A stretch of 64,000 nt of DNA from Mycobacterium triplex (GTDB taxonomy: Bacteria; Actinomycetota; Actinomycetes; Mycobacteriales; Mycobacteriaceae), in assembly GCF_000689255.1 (NCBI RefSeq), contig NZ_HG964446.1, forward strand, positions 4,631,250 through 4,695,249, read 5' to 3'. Both the position numbers and the translations under genes were made by a program. Positions 1 through 7,484 of the stretch are shown here, piece after piece. The notes beneath the pieces are model-generated. The model did not search any database. It was not told the origin of the DNA and saw nothing but the letters and a program-made list of their open reading frames with translations. Numbering within the stretch: the stretch's first letter is position 1; every line of letters begins with the position of its first letter.

Positions 1-2
1 CA

Positions 3-404
3 TTCTTTGCTGGCATGGCTGCATTGCCGGCGCCCCTAGCCACGGCCGAACCACCGGCCGCGGCCGACGACACGACGATGAACGGCGTTTACCACTACGC
101 GGACGAGGACGGCGACACCGGAACGTGGACGATCAACACCACGTGCAAGCAGGTCTGCGTCGCCCACGTGAGCACCGGTCCCGGTCAAGGCTTCAACGCC
201 CCGCTGATCGACGGCCAGTACACCGTGACGCGCACGATCCCGGAGGCCGCGATCTGCGCCAACGACTCCAGCCTGCACCCGGTCCATGTTCACCAATCCT
301 GGGACCCACTGACGCTCACCGGTGTTGCGGTCTTCTTGGACAGCACCGCGCCGTGCGGCCTCACCGACCCGCACGACGCCTTCACCCTCACCAAGATCGG
401 CTAG
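3..404 (+). CDS. Small secreted protein, 5' end outside window
   Basis: The reading frame is open from the left edge. The residues before the first in-window ATG (position 15) are hydrophobic (FFAG) and continue into an Ala/Pro-rich stretch ending in ATAEP. That looks like the end of a Sec signal peptide, so the true start lies upstream. The mature part (about 110 residues) has four cysteines, which suggests a disulfide-stabilised exported domain, and short beta-rich segments. I recognise no enzymatic motif; small secreted proteins of this kind are common in mycobacteria. It is followed head-on by the DUF1345 gene. The product is unknown. Confidence is for its being a real, truncated gene. 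Confidence 0.75.
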   Translation, partial: FFAGMAALPAPLATAEPPAAADDTTMNGVYHYADEDGDTGTWTINTTCKQVCVAHVSTGPGQGFNAPLIDGQYTVTRTIPEAAICANDSSLHPVHVHQSWDPLTLTGVAVFLDSTAPCGLTDPHDAFTLTKIG

Positions 405-472
405 CGGCGGCCGGCACGCCCCACAATTGTTCTAGTCCAATAGTTTTGGCACCAAGGCAACGCCGGCATCGG

Positions 473-1144
473 TCACACCTTGGCGCCCAGCCCCGCGATC
501 AAATTGATCGTGACCGCGAGGACCACCGCGCCCAGCAGGTAGGACACCAGCGCTTGTCGCAACACCGTCGCCCTGATCGACGTCAGGTTGATCTCGGTGT
601 CCGACACCTGGTACGTCATGCCAACGGTGAACGCGACATACGCGAAGTCCCGAAACCGCGGCGGCTCCGGGTCGTGGAAGTCGATGCCGCCCGGTTCGCC
701 GGAATAGTAGAGCCGCGCGTAGTGCACGGTGAACAACGTGTGCACGGCGAACCAGGACGCCGCGACGCTGAGCACACCGACGATGGCGGCCTGCAGAGCC
801 TCGGCGCCGGAGCGCGATCCGGCGGCCACCACATATCCGACCCCGCCCAGGCTCGCGACGCTCGCGGTCAGGATGATCGCGTCGGCGGCCCACCGAGTCG
901 GGTCCTCCCGCGTCGCCCAGATACGGGTTTGGTCGGCATCCATTCCGCGCAGGATCAGCTGCGTCCACACCACATACACTCCCGCCGCGGTGATCCAACC
1001 GACCAGCGCGTACCGCGAACCGGCGGCGTGCCCCACCGTGATGGCGACGACAACTCCGAGCACCACGACAACTGCCATCCGAACCGCGACGGTGTCGCGG
1101 AACAACTTCACCAGGGACGTCACATTCCCGACCCTAACCATCAT
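473..1144 (-). CDS. DUF1345 family membrane protein
   Basis: An integral membrane protein of about 223 residues. The first hydrophobic pair is near residues 20-60, another pair near 85-135, and a last helix lies at the C terminus. The segment with FTVGMTYQVSD, followed by a final helix, is the conserved C-terminal signature of DUF1345 proteins, whose function is unknown. Two adjacent ATG codons (1144 and 1141) are possible starts. The open frame extends further upstream, but the added residues are polar and unlike the family, so I trimmed it. No clear ribosome binding site is seen. It is divergent from the DUF732 gene downstream. Confidence 0.75.
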   Translation of the reverse strand: MMVRVGNVTSLVKLFRDTVAVRMAVVVVLGVVVAITVGHAAGSRYALVGWITAAGVYVVWTQLILRGMDADQTRIWATREDPTRWAADAIILTASVASLGGVGYVVAAGSRSGAEALQAAIVGVLSVAASWFAVHTLFTVHYARLYYSGEPGGIDFHDPEPPRFRDFAYVAFTVGMTYQVSDTEINLTSIRATVLRQALVSYLLGAVVLAVTINLIAGLGAKV

Positions 1145-1470
1145 CGGATAGCGACACTCGGGAGAAACTCCGAAAAAGACACGATTGCAGCGGGTCACTA
1201 TTTCGTGCGTATGGGGAAGCACACCATTTCGCGCCCGGGCCTGGCCATTTTCCGCCTGCGCGCTTATTTTGGGGAACTATTTTGCCCAACCCTCGCTGCG
1301 CCAACCCCCGCTGGAGCGGGGTTGCGGTAGGCACAGCGGGATCTCGGACGCTTCGGTCCGGCGACGGCGCCCGCGCAAGTCTTTGCCCGCTTCGTTCATT
1401 CGCTATGCATTCACGCGTCGCGAACAGCATAATAGGGCGTCGCACTTGCCCGACCTCAAAAGGAGCCGAC
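1145..1470. other. Divergent intergenic region with a bulged hairpin
   Basis: This 326-base gap separates the DUF1345 start from the DUF732 start and must hold both promoters. The only structure I see is an imperfect hairpin at 1302-1324, in which CAACCCCCGCT pairs with AGCGGGGTTG with one bulged C. No T-run follows it. Short open frames in several phases lack coding character. The right end carries an AAAGGAG ribosome binding site for the DUF732 gene. Confidence 0.5.
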
Positions 1471-1773
1471 ATGTTTTCTGCTCGCACACTGTGCGCACTG
1501 AGTGTCCCCGCTATTGCCGTTGCCGCCTCATTGACCGTGAGCACCGGGGTCGCCGCCGCCGACGATGACGCTTACCTCGCCCAGATCCACAAGATCGGCC
1601 TCACCGGGGACAAGGACGGACTGATCCAGCTCGGGCACCTGATCTGCGCGGACCGCAGCGCCGGCGAGACCCCCGACCAGCTGGCCCAGGTGGTGCAGAG
1701 CAAGAACCCGGGAATCAGCCTCAGTGACGCAACGGGCGTCGTCAGCGCCGCCGAATCCAACTACTGCCCCTAA
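1471..1773 (+). CDS. DUF732 secreted protein (Rv1291c-like)
   Basis: A 100-residue exported protein. A signal peptide of about 28 residues ends in VAAADD, followed by a small alpha-helical DUF732 domain with two cysteines (ICADR and the C-terminal NYCP) likely to form a disulfide. The ATG at 1471 is preceded by AAAGGAG at good spacing and begins exactly at the signal peptide, so the much longer upstream open frame is not coding. DUF732 proteins are abundant in mycobacteria and have no settled function. Rv1291c near the syntenic Rv1287 region of H37Rv belongs to this family, which fits the location. A paralogue lies at 36438-36773. Confidence 0.88.
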   Translation: MFSARTLCALSVPAIAVAASLTVSTGVAAADDDAYLAQIHKIGLTGDKDGLIQLGHLICADRSAGETPDQLAQVVQSKNPGISLSDATGVVSAAESNYCP

Positions 1774-1792
1774 TAGCGCCGCCGTCGTTGCC

Positions 1793-2323
1793 CTAGTCCA
1801 GGCGAAACTTGGTGGCGCCGAACGGTTCCGATGTCGCCAGCGCGAACACGGCCGCCGGTTGGGTACGGTAGACCCGCCAGGGCGGCGGACCCGCCGACGG
1901 CGCACTGTACTCGGCGGTGAGCGCGTCCCCGGCAACCTGGGCGGGCCATCCGGAATGTACGAAAGCCTCTGCGACGCAGGCTAATTCGCTAGCGTCGCGG
2001 ACCCGATCGGCGGTGCCCTCGAGAACGAGATCGAACTGCTCGGTGGCGACGCTGACCACACACCTGCGGTCGCGGGCCAGGTTGCCGGACTTGCGGGTCG
2101 CCGGTCCGGACGTGAAATACCAGCTGCCGTCGTGTGCAATCACCCCCACCGGCCGCACGTGCGGGCTGCCGTCGGGATTGATTGTCGTGAGCCACGCCGT
2201 ATGGCGTTGCGGACCACCGCTGCCCGGCGCCTGCGTCAGCCGGCCGTCCAGCACCGTTTTTACCCGGGCCCATTCAATCGTCGGCGCTCCGTACCCGTCG
2301 AGATTGCGCGCTTTGATCGTCAT
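1793..2323 (-). CDS. PPOX-class (split-barrel) flavin/F420-binding protein
   Basis: A 176-residue protein of the pyridoxamine 5'-phosphate oxidase-like split-barrel fold. The N-terminal half has the characteristic strand pattern with HTAWLTTINPDGSPHVRPVG, then a second barrel strand with WYFTSGPATRKSGNL, where PPOX proteins bind the cofactor phosphate. The C terminus ends in a WRVYRTQPAAVFALATSEPFGATKFRL-type strand with the conserved TKFR motif. Mycobacterial members usually bind F420 or FMN and reduce small substrates; which applies here cannot be read from the sequence. The gene is 30 bases downstream of the Nudix gene on the same strand and may be cotranscribed with it. Confidence 0.8.
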   Translation of the reverse strand: MTIKARNLDGYGAPTIEWARVKTVLDGRLTQAPGSGGPQRHTAWLTTINPDGSPHVRPVGVIAHDGSWYFTSGPATRKSGNLARDRRCVVSVATEQFDLVLEGTADRVRDASELACVAEAFVHSGWPAQVAGDALTAEYSAPSAGPPPWRVYRTQPAAVFALATSEPFGATKFRLD

Positions 2324-2353
2324 GACGATGTTGACCGGGGCCGACCCGGAAAC

Positions 2354-2890
2354 TCATCGCCCGTGTAGCAGGAACAGCCCGTAGGCAGCGACCGACTGCG
2401 AGTCCGCGATCACTCCCGAGCGCATCATCTCCTCGACGTCCTCGCGGGAGAACCACGCACTGCGCATGTCCTGCTCCTCGTGCTCGCGGTTCGATTCGCC
2501 CTCGGAGATGCCGGTGGCCAAAAACACCCAGCCGCGCTGACTGGTCATGCCGGGCGCGACGTCGAGCAGGCCGAGCGCCTCGAACGAGGTCGCGCTCAAC
2601 CCGGTTTCCTCGCGCAACTCGCGCGCGGCCAGCTCGGCGGGCTCGGTGTCGACCAGATCGGGTGCGGTGCCCTGCGGAAACTCCCAGCGCCGCGCGCCCA
2701 CCGGGTAGCGGAACTGTTCGACGAGCCGGAATCGCTCGCCGTCGTAGGGCAGCACCAGCGCATAGGTCGGCTTGTCCACCACGGCGTAGATGCCGGGGCT
2801 GCCATCCGGGCGGCGAATGTCGTCCTCCCGGAAGATCAGCCAAGGGTTCCGGTAGATCTCGCGCGACGCGACGCGTTCGATGAATGGCAC
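2354..2890 (-). CDS. Nudix hydrolase, ADP-ribose pyrophosphatase-like
   Basis: A protein of about 178 residues with a Nudix box: the conserved AARELREETGL helix follows an EFPQG entry strand. Nudix enzymes hydrolyse nucleoside diphosphates linked to another moiety, using the REXXEE glutamates to bind Mg or Mn. The box is the EFPQGT variant common in actinobacteria rather than the canonical EPGE form, so the substrate is unclear. The start is uncertain: a TTG at 2914 opens the frame and a GTG at 2890 begins VPFIERVASREIYRNPW. I prefer 2890 because the family usually begins close to that block. It is divergent from the NTF2-fold gene. Confidence 0.82.
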   Translation of the reverse strand: MPFIERVASREIYRNPWLIFREDDIRRPDGSPGIYAVVDKPTYALVLPYDGERFRLVEQFRYPVGARRWEFPQGTAPDLVDTEPAELAARELREETGLSATSFEALGLLDVAPGMTSQRGWVFLATGISEGESNREHEEQDMRSAWFSREDVEEMMRSGVIADSQSVAAYGLFLLHGR

Positions 2891-2955
2891 GGAGCCCAGT
2901 ATGAATGCGACCAACCGGTCACGACCGCGATGGCGAGCAGGTAGCGTCCGAAGCC

Positions 2956-3327
2956 ATGCCTTCCCAAGACGCCATCACCGAGACCGTCAACAGCTATCTC
3001 ACCCACGTCGCCAACGGCGCCACCGACGAGATCGTGAACCTCTACTCCGCCGACGCCACCATCGAGGATCCGGCCGGATCCGACGTGCGGCGCGGCCGGG
3101 ATGCGGTCCGCGAGTTCTACGCGGCATTCCAAGATGCCAAGAAGGACACCGAACTCGCCGAGATCCGCATCGGCGGCAACGAGGCGGCGTTTTACTGGCA
3201 CCTGACCCTCGACGCCGGCGACACGCGCACCCAGATCTCGCCGATCTCGTTGATGACGTTCGACGACGACGGCAAGATCACGTCGATGCGGGCGTTCTGG
3301 GGCCCTTCCGACGTTCGCGTCCTGTAG
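2956..3327 (+). CDS. SnoaL/ketosteroid isomerase-like NTF2-fold protein
   Basis: A 123-residue single-domain protein. The pattern of an N-terminal helix, YSADATIEDPAGSDVRRGRDAVREFY and a C-terminal sheet ending in ITSMRAFWGPSDV is that of the SnoaL-like/nuclear transport factor 2 fold used by delta5-3-ketosteroid isomerases. In steroid isomerases a Tyr and an Asp line the pocket. Candidate Tyr and Asp residues are present in the YSADATIEDP segment, but a steroid role is inference. The ATG at 2956 was chosen because the preceding residues in this frame overlap the divergent Nudix gene and are Arg-rich. No strong ribosome binding site is visible. Confidence 0.78.
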   Translation: MPSQDAITETVNSYLTHVANGATDEIVNLYSADATIEDPAGSDVRRGRDAVREFYAAFQDAKKDTELAEIRIGGNEAAFYWHLTLDAGDTRTQISPISLMTFDDDGKITSMRAFWGPSDVRVL

Positions 3328-3457
3328 CGCAAAGCCGTTATGGCCGAAGCAGATACCGGCCTAGTGCGGCGGCGGCCCCCGACGTTCCCGATGTTGCGCT
3401 GGCAGAAATCGGCACGGTGGCCGATAGTCATAGCAATGTGATGTTCCGGGAGGCGGG

Positions 3458-5197
3458 GTGAGCATGCGCGGCCACATCATCGTCAGCGGTGACGACGCGC
3501 TGGCGATGACGATCGCCGAGGAGCTTCAGAACGCGGGCGCGCGGATCGTCAAGCTCGTCGACGACACTGTCGCCGACACCAAGGACGATCTCGCCCAGGC
3601 CGGGATCGATCATGCGGCGGCCGTGGTCTGCGCGGGAAACGACGACGCGATAAACCTCGAAATCGCTTTGCTGGCAAGGAAAGCCAACCCGAACGTGCGC
3701 GTGGTGGCCCGGCTGGCCAACGATGTGCTGCGCGAAGCGGTTGCCGCCGACAACGGCCCCGGCGCCATCCTCGACGTCGCCGAATTGGCGGCGCCCTCGG
3801 TCGTCGAGGCGGCCCTGGCGCACACCGCGCACCCGTTCGAGGTCGCCGGCATCAAGCTGCTGGTGTCCGGCGCGGAGGCGCCCTACGACGGGACGTTGCG
3901 GGAGATCTACGGGGACCTGGCGCCGGTGGCGGTGATCCACGGCAAGAACTCCCCCACGCCCGGGTTTGTGGAAATCTGCCCGGCCCGCGACGTGCAGGTG
4001 CGTACCGGTGACTGGACGGCCATGATCGGCACGGCCGAAGAGTTGGCGGCGCAGGGCATCAGGGTCCGGGCACCCAGCGCCGCACGAGTGCGTACCCGCT
4101 GGGTGCGGCGCGCCGTCGAGGCCGTACGCGGGCTGGGCAGCGACGCCAACCCGATGTTCTTGCGTGCGATCGCCGCGGTGCTGACCGTGCTGATCGGCTC
4201 GACGGTGCTGTTGCGCTACAGCTACCAGCCGCACGCGAAAATGACCTGGGTCGACGCGTTGTACTTCAGCACCGAGACGATCGCGACCGTCGGCTATGGC
4301 GACTTCAGCTTCCTGTCCCAACCCACCTGGCTGCGACTGTTCAGCATCGGGCTGATGTTCGGCGGCCTGATCACCACCGCCGTCCTGGTCGCATTCATCG
4401 CCGACCTGTTGATCTCGCGACGCTTCGCCTTCACCGCCGGCCGCCGCCGGGCACGTCAGCTGCGCAATCACGTCATCGTCGTCGGGCTGGGCTCGTTCGG
4501 CAGCCGAGTCGCCGCCGATCTGACCGCAGCCGGATACGAAGTCGCGGTCATCGAGATCGACGAAAACAACCGGTACTTGTCGACCGCGGCCGAGCTGGGC
4601 ATTCCGGTGATCTTCGGGGACGCGACGCTGCCGCAGACGCTGGAGGCGGCCCACGTCGAACACGCGCGCGCCGTGACGGTGCTGACTCACGACGACATGG
4701 TCAACATCGAGACCGGAATCGTGCTGCGCGAGATGCTCGGCCCGCGGGTGATGCCGCAGGTCGTCCGGCCCGACGTTCCGATCGTGCTGCGCATCTACGA
4801 CCATGTGCTGGGCAGCGCGGTGGCCGACCGGTTCGGGTTCGACACCGTGCGTTCGACGGTCGAACTGGCCGCCCCGTGGTTCATCGGTGCCGCGATGGGC
4901 CTGCACGTCCTGGGAACGTTTTCGGTCGGGCAGCGCTACTTCATGGTCGGCGGCATGCACGTGGCGCCGGGGAGCGAGCTCGACGGGCTGCGGATGTTCG
5001 AGCTGTCCACCCAGACCCGGGTCATCGTGATCACCCGGGAGGACGCCCCCGTGCAGCGCCGCCCCCGCCGCGATGCGCGGCTGCGCGGCGGCGACACCGT
5101 CTACCTCGTCGGCCCGTATCGCGAGTTGTTGGCCACGCTGCGCAAGGGGCGGCCGCCGCAGCAGCCGGAAGTCGGCCGCGAGCGCCGCCCGGCCTAA
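3458..5197 (+). CDS. Potassium channel with flanking RCK/TrkA domains
   Basis: A 579-residue protein with three parts. Residues 1-200 form a TrkA-N-like Rossmann domain with a following RCK_C-like part. Residues about 230-320 hold two transmembrane helices around a pore helix with the K+ selectivity filter TVGYGDF near residue 276. Residues about 338-565 hold a second RCK module whose VVGLGSFGS (GXGXXG) motif, near residue 341, should bind a nucleotide. It should conduct K+ across the plasma membrane under nucleotide or ligand control. The gene begins at GTG 3458 or ATG 3464, both downstream of GGGAGG. An RCK domain before the pore as well as after it is less usual than the plain pore-RCK order. 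It meets the next gene tail to tail with a 4-base overlap. Confidence 0.88.
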   Translation: MSMRGHIIVSGDDALAMTIAEELQNAGARIVKLVDDTVADTKDDLAQAGIDHAAAVVCAGNDDAINLEIALLARKANPNVRVVARLANDVLREAVAADNGPGAILDVAELAAPSVVEAALAHTAHPFEVAGIKLLVSGAEAPYDGTLREIYGDLAPVAVIHGKNSPTPGFVEICPARDVQVRTGDWTAMIGTAEELAAQGIRVRAPSAARVRTRWVRRAVEAVRGLGSDANPMFLRAIAAVLTVLIGSTVLLRYSYQPHAKMTWVDALYFSTETIATVGYGDFSFLSQPTWLRLFSIGLMFGGLITTAVLVAFIADLLISRRFAFTAGRRRARQLRNHVIVVGLGSFGSRVAADLTAAGYEVAVIEIDENNRYLSTAAELGIPVIFGDATLPQTLEAAHVEHARAVTVLTHDDMVNIETGIVLREMLGPRVMPQVVRPDVPIVLRIYDHVLGSAVADRFGFDTVRSTVELAAPWFIGAAMGLHVLGTFSVGQRYFMVGGMHVAPGSELDGLRMFELSTQTRVIVITREDAPVQRRPRRDARLRGGDTVYLVGPYRELLATLRKGRPPQQPEVGRERRPA

Positions 5198-6084
5198 AGG
5201 CGCCCGGCCACGTCGGCGGCGCGGCGCGCCTGGTCGACGTCCGAACTCGTCGGAATCAGCTGCACCTCGTCGGTGCCGATGTCGTCGAACTTGCGCAGCA
5301 CCGCGGCCAGCTCGTCCTCGCTACCGGCCCAGCCGGTCATCGGGGCCATCGCGTCGACGTACTCCGCCGGGATCCAATTCATGTAACGGCGCAGGTGCCG
5401 ATGCACCTGGGCGCGCGACTGCTCCGGTGTGCCGAAGGCGAACCAGAACGAGGTCACCAGCTGGGGTTTGGGCTTGCCGGCCTGCGCCCATGCCGCCCGT
5501 GCGACGTCGAAAAGCTCGTTTTGCTTGTCGACGTCGAGGTCCAGGGTGGTGCCGGCCAACCCGTCGGCCCAGGCTGCGGCGCTGCGGATGGTCTTCGGCC
5601 CGATACTGCCGACGAGCAGCGGCGGACCGCCGGGCTGCACCGGCGCGGGCCCGACCGGCAACACCGAGTCGGTGAGCTTTTCGCCGGCCCACACCCGCTT
5701 CATCACCGCGACCCGCGCGGCCATGTCGCGCCTGGTCTGCGTCGCCGGGTCGGCGCCGACCGCGTGGTAGTCCTCCTGCCTGCCGCCCACGCCGATGCCT
5801 ACGGTCAACCGCCCGCCGGACAGCATGTCGCCGGTCGCGAGACCCTTCGCCAGCATCGTCGGATCGTGCAGCTGCGGCACGATCACCGTCGTCATCAGCC
5901 GCACCCGTTTGGTCCACGCCGCGAGCGCGCCGAGCAGCGTGAGGTTGTCCGGGTTTTCGAATGCGATGCGCTCACCCCAGCACAGCGACGAGAACGGGCC
6001 CTCGTCGATCGCGCGCGCCCAGGTTTCGAGCACCGTGGCATCCAGATCCGGCTCCATCACCGGCATCGTCATTGCTATCCGCAC
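5194..6084 (-). CDS. LLM-class F420-dependent oxidoreductase
   Basis: A 296-residue luciferase-like monooxygenase-fold protein. Family features are the N-terminal strand RIAMTMPVMEP, TTVIVPQLHDPTMLAKGLATGDMLSGGRLTVGIGVG (the conserved LSGGR region) and GGPPLLVGSIGPKTIR-type residues near the C-terminal third. Such TIM-barrel enzymes in mycobacteria usually use F420 or FMN to reduce or oxidise small substrates; the substrate cannot be inferred here. The start ATG at 6084 lies 57 bases from the divergent VOC gene. The stop codon overlaps the end of the potassium channel gene on the other strand. Confidence 0.85.
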   Translation of the reverse strand: MRIAMTMPVMEPDLDATVLETWARAIDEGPFSSLCWGERIAFENPDNLTLLGALAAWTKRVRLMTTVIVPQLHDPTMLAKGLATGDMLSGGRLTVGIGVGGRQEDYHAVGADPATQTRRDMAARVAVMKRVWAGEKLTDSVLPVGPAPVQPGGPPLLVGSIGPKTIRSAAAWADGLAGTTLDLDVDKQNELFDVARAAWAQAGKPKPQLVTSFWFAFGTPEQSRAQVHRHLRRYMNWIPAEYVDAMAPMTGWAGSEDELAAVLRKFDDIGTDEVQLIPTSSDVDQARRAADVAGRL

Positions 6085-6141
6085 GACGGCGATTCTGGCA
6101 TGCCCTCTACATGTGGTTGCCGAAGTGGCAGCATGGGGTGA

Positions 6142-6555
6142 GTGCCCTTAGCCAGTACGTCCATCGCACATGTCCGCCTGACCGTCACCGATATCGAGCG
6201 ATCGCGCCAGTTCTACGAGAGCGTGTTCGACTGGCCGGTGCTGCTGGAAGTGCCCGAGAATGCCGACGAGGCGACCCGCGACCAGTTCTCCTTCTTGTTC
6301 GGCGGGGTCGTCTACGACCTCGGCGGCACCCTGCTCGGGCTGCGCCCGGTCGCCTCGGACCGCTTTCACGAAGACCGCTGCGGCCTGGACCACATCGCGT
6401 TCCGGCTCGCCAGCTTGGACGAATTAGACGCTGCGGCAGCACATCTGGATGACATCGGGGTCGAGCACGAGCCGGTCAAAGACATCGGGCCGTCCTACAT
6501 TCTAGAGTTCCGCGACCCCGACAACATCGCCTTGGAGCTGACGGCGCCCAAGTAA
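6142..6555 (+). CDS. VOC/glyoxalase superfamily protein 1
   Basis: A 137-residue protein with the paired beta-alpha-beta-beta-beta modules of the vicinal oxygen chelate fold. The first begins IAHVRLTVTDIERSRQFYESVFDWPV and the second is DHIAFRLASLDELDAA. It ends in FRDPDNIALELTAP, the usual last strand carrying a metal-binding Glu. Candidate metal ligands are His10, His in DHIAF and the Glu of ALEL. The family includes glyoxalases, extradiol dioxygenases and antibiotic-binding proteins, and I cannot choose among them. It starts with GTG at 6142. The second VOC gene follows after 13 bases, so the two are probably cotranscribed. Confidence 0.85.
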   Translation: MPLASTSIAHVRLTVTDIERSRQFYESVFDWPVLLEVPENADEATRDQFSFLFGGVVYDLGGTLLGLRPVASDRFHEDRCGLDHIAFRLASLDELDAAAAHLDDIGVEHEPVKDIGPSYILEFRDPDNIALELTAPK

Positions 6556-6568
6556 GCTGGAAAGAACT

Positions 6569-6961
6569 ATGTCCATCAGTTTCAACCACACCATCGTCGC
6601 CGCCCGCGACAAGCGCGAGTCCGCGGAATTTCTGGCCGAGCTCTTCGACCTGCCCGCCCCGAAGCCATTCGGGCACTTCCTGGTCGTCGCGCTCGAGCAC
6701 GGGGTGAACCTCGACTTCGCCGATGCCCCCGAGGGCGAGGACATCCACCGGCAGCACTACGCGTTCCTGGTCTCCGAGCCCGAGTTCGACACGATCTACG
6801 GCAAGATCGCCTCGCGCGGCATGCAGCATTGGGCCGATCCTCGCCAAAGCCGGCCCGGCGAGATCAACCACGGCGACGGCGGCCGTGGGGTCTACTTCCT
6901 GGATCCGTCCGGGCACGCCATGGAAATCCTGACTCGGCCGTACGGATCGGGTGCGGCCTAG
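6569..6961 (+). CDS. VOC/glyoxalase superfamily protein 2
   Basis: A 130-residue VOC-fold protein beginning with ISFNHTIVAARDKRESAEF and ending in VYFLDPSGHAMEILTRPYG, the canonical final strand of glyoxalase-like proteins. Metal ligands are probably His6 and the Glu of AMEIL, with the His of REXHY-like EDIHRQHYAF as a third candidate. A GGAAAG ribosome binding site precedes ATG 6569. It follows the first VOC gene by 13 bases; the two differ too much to be a recent tandem copy. Its TAG stop shares four bases with the stop of the convergent Rrf2 regulator gene. Confidence 0.85.
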   Translation: MSISFNHTIVAARDKRESAEFLAELFDLPAPKPFGHFLVVALEHGVNLDFADAPEGEDIHRQHYAFLVSEPEFDTIYGKIASRGMQHWADPRQSRPGEINHGDGGRGVYFLDPSGHAMEILTRPYGSGAA

Positions 6962-7434
6962 TCGGTGCGCCCGGCGCCGTGCCGCCGGCTCTCCTGGCCT
7001 CGATAGTCGTCGGCGAGCTTGGCCACGTGCTTGGGCAGGGTGCCGGACGCCACGTCGGCCAGGCTGGTCTCCTCCAGGACCGATCGCATGCTGGCGCGCA
7101 GCGCACGCCAGACGTCGGCCAGCGGTGCCGTCGGCCCGGAGTACGGCAGGTCACCGAGGCCGATGTCACGGACACTGGCCAGCGGGCCGTCGATGCATCG
7201 CAGCACGTCGGCGATGCTGATCTCGCTGCCCGGGCGGGCCAGCTCGTAGCCCCCGTCGCGACCGCGGTGGCTGCGCACCAAGCGGTCGGTGCGCAGGTTG
7301 GTCAGGATGTCGACGAGAAACTGCGGCGGTATGCCCTGCGCCTGGGCCAAGTCGTCGGTCTTGACCAGCGTGCCGCTTTCCACGGTGGCGAGCTGGATCA
7401 TCGCCCGCACCGCGTACTCCGCCTTGGCTGACAT
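6958..7434 (-). CDS. Rrf2-family transcriptional regulator (Rv1287-like)
   Basis: A protein of 158-160 residues with an N-terminal winged helix (MSAKAEYAVRAMIQLA, then a recognition helix around IPPQFLVDILTNLRTDRLVRSHRGRDGGYELARP). This is the Rrf2 signature, in which GGY begins the wing. Iron-sulfur members such as IscR and NsrR carry three closely spaced cysteines after residue 90. Here only one cysteine is visible (LRCIDG), so it probably does not hold a cluster and resembles the CymR type. It is immediately downstream of cysNC on the same strand with about 50 bases between, which suggests a role in sulfur regulation (inference). ATG 7440 or 7434 may be the start. Confidence 0.87.
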   Translation of the reverse strand: MSAKAEYAVRAMIQLATVESGTLVKTDDLAQAQGIPPQFLVDILTNLRTDRLVRSHRGRDGGYELARPGSEISIADVLRCIDGPLASVRDIGLGDLPYSGPTAPLADVWRALRASMRSVLEETSLADVASGTLPKHVAKLADDYRGQESRRHGAGRTD

Positions 7435-7484
7435 CCGCACCTTGAGGATTGTGCCATCTCGTGCGGCGGGTCGAACCTGTGCGC

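Noticed and set aside
1302..1324. GC hairpin upstream of the DUF732 gene considered as a terminator or riboswitch
   Set aside because: The stem is bulged, no gene ends before it on the same strand and no T-run follows. It is kept only as a note in the intergenic entry.
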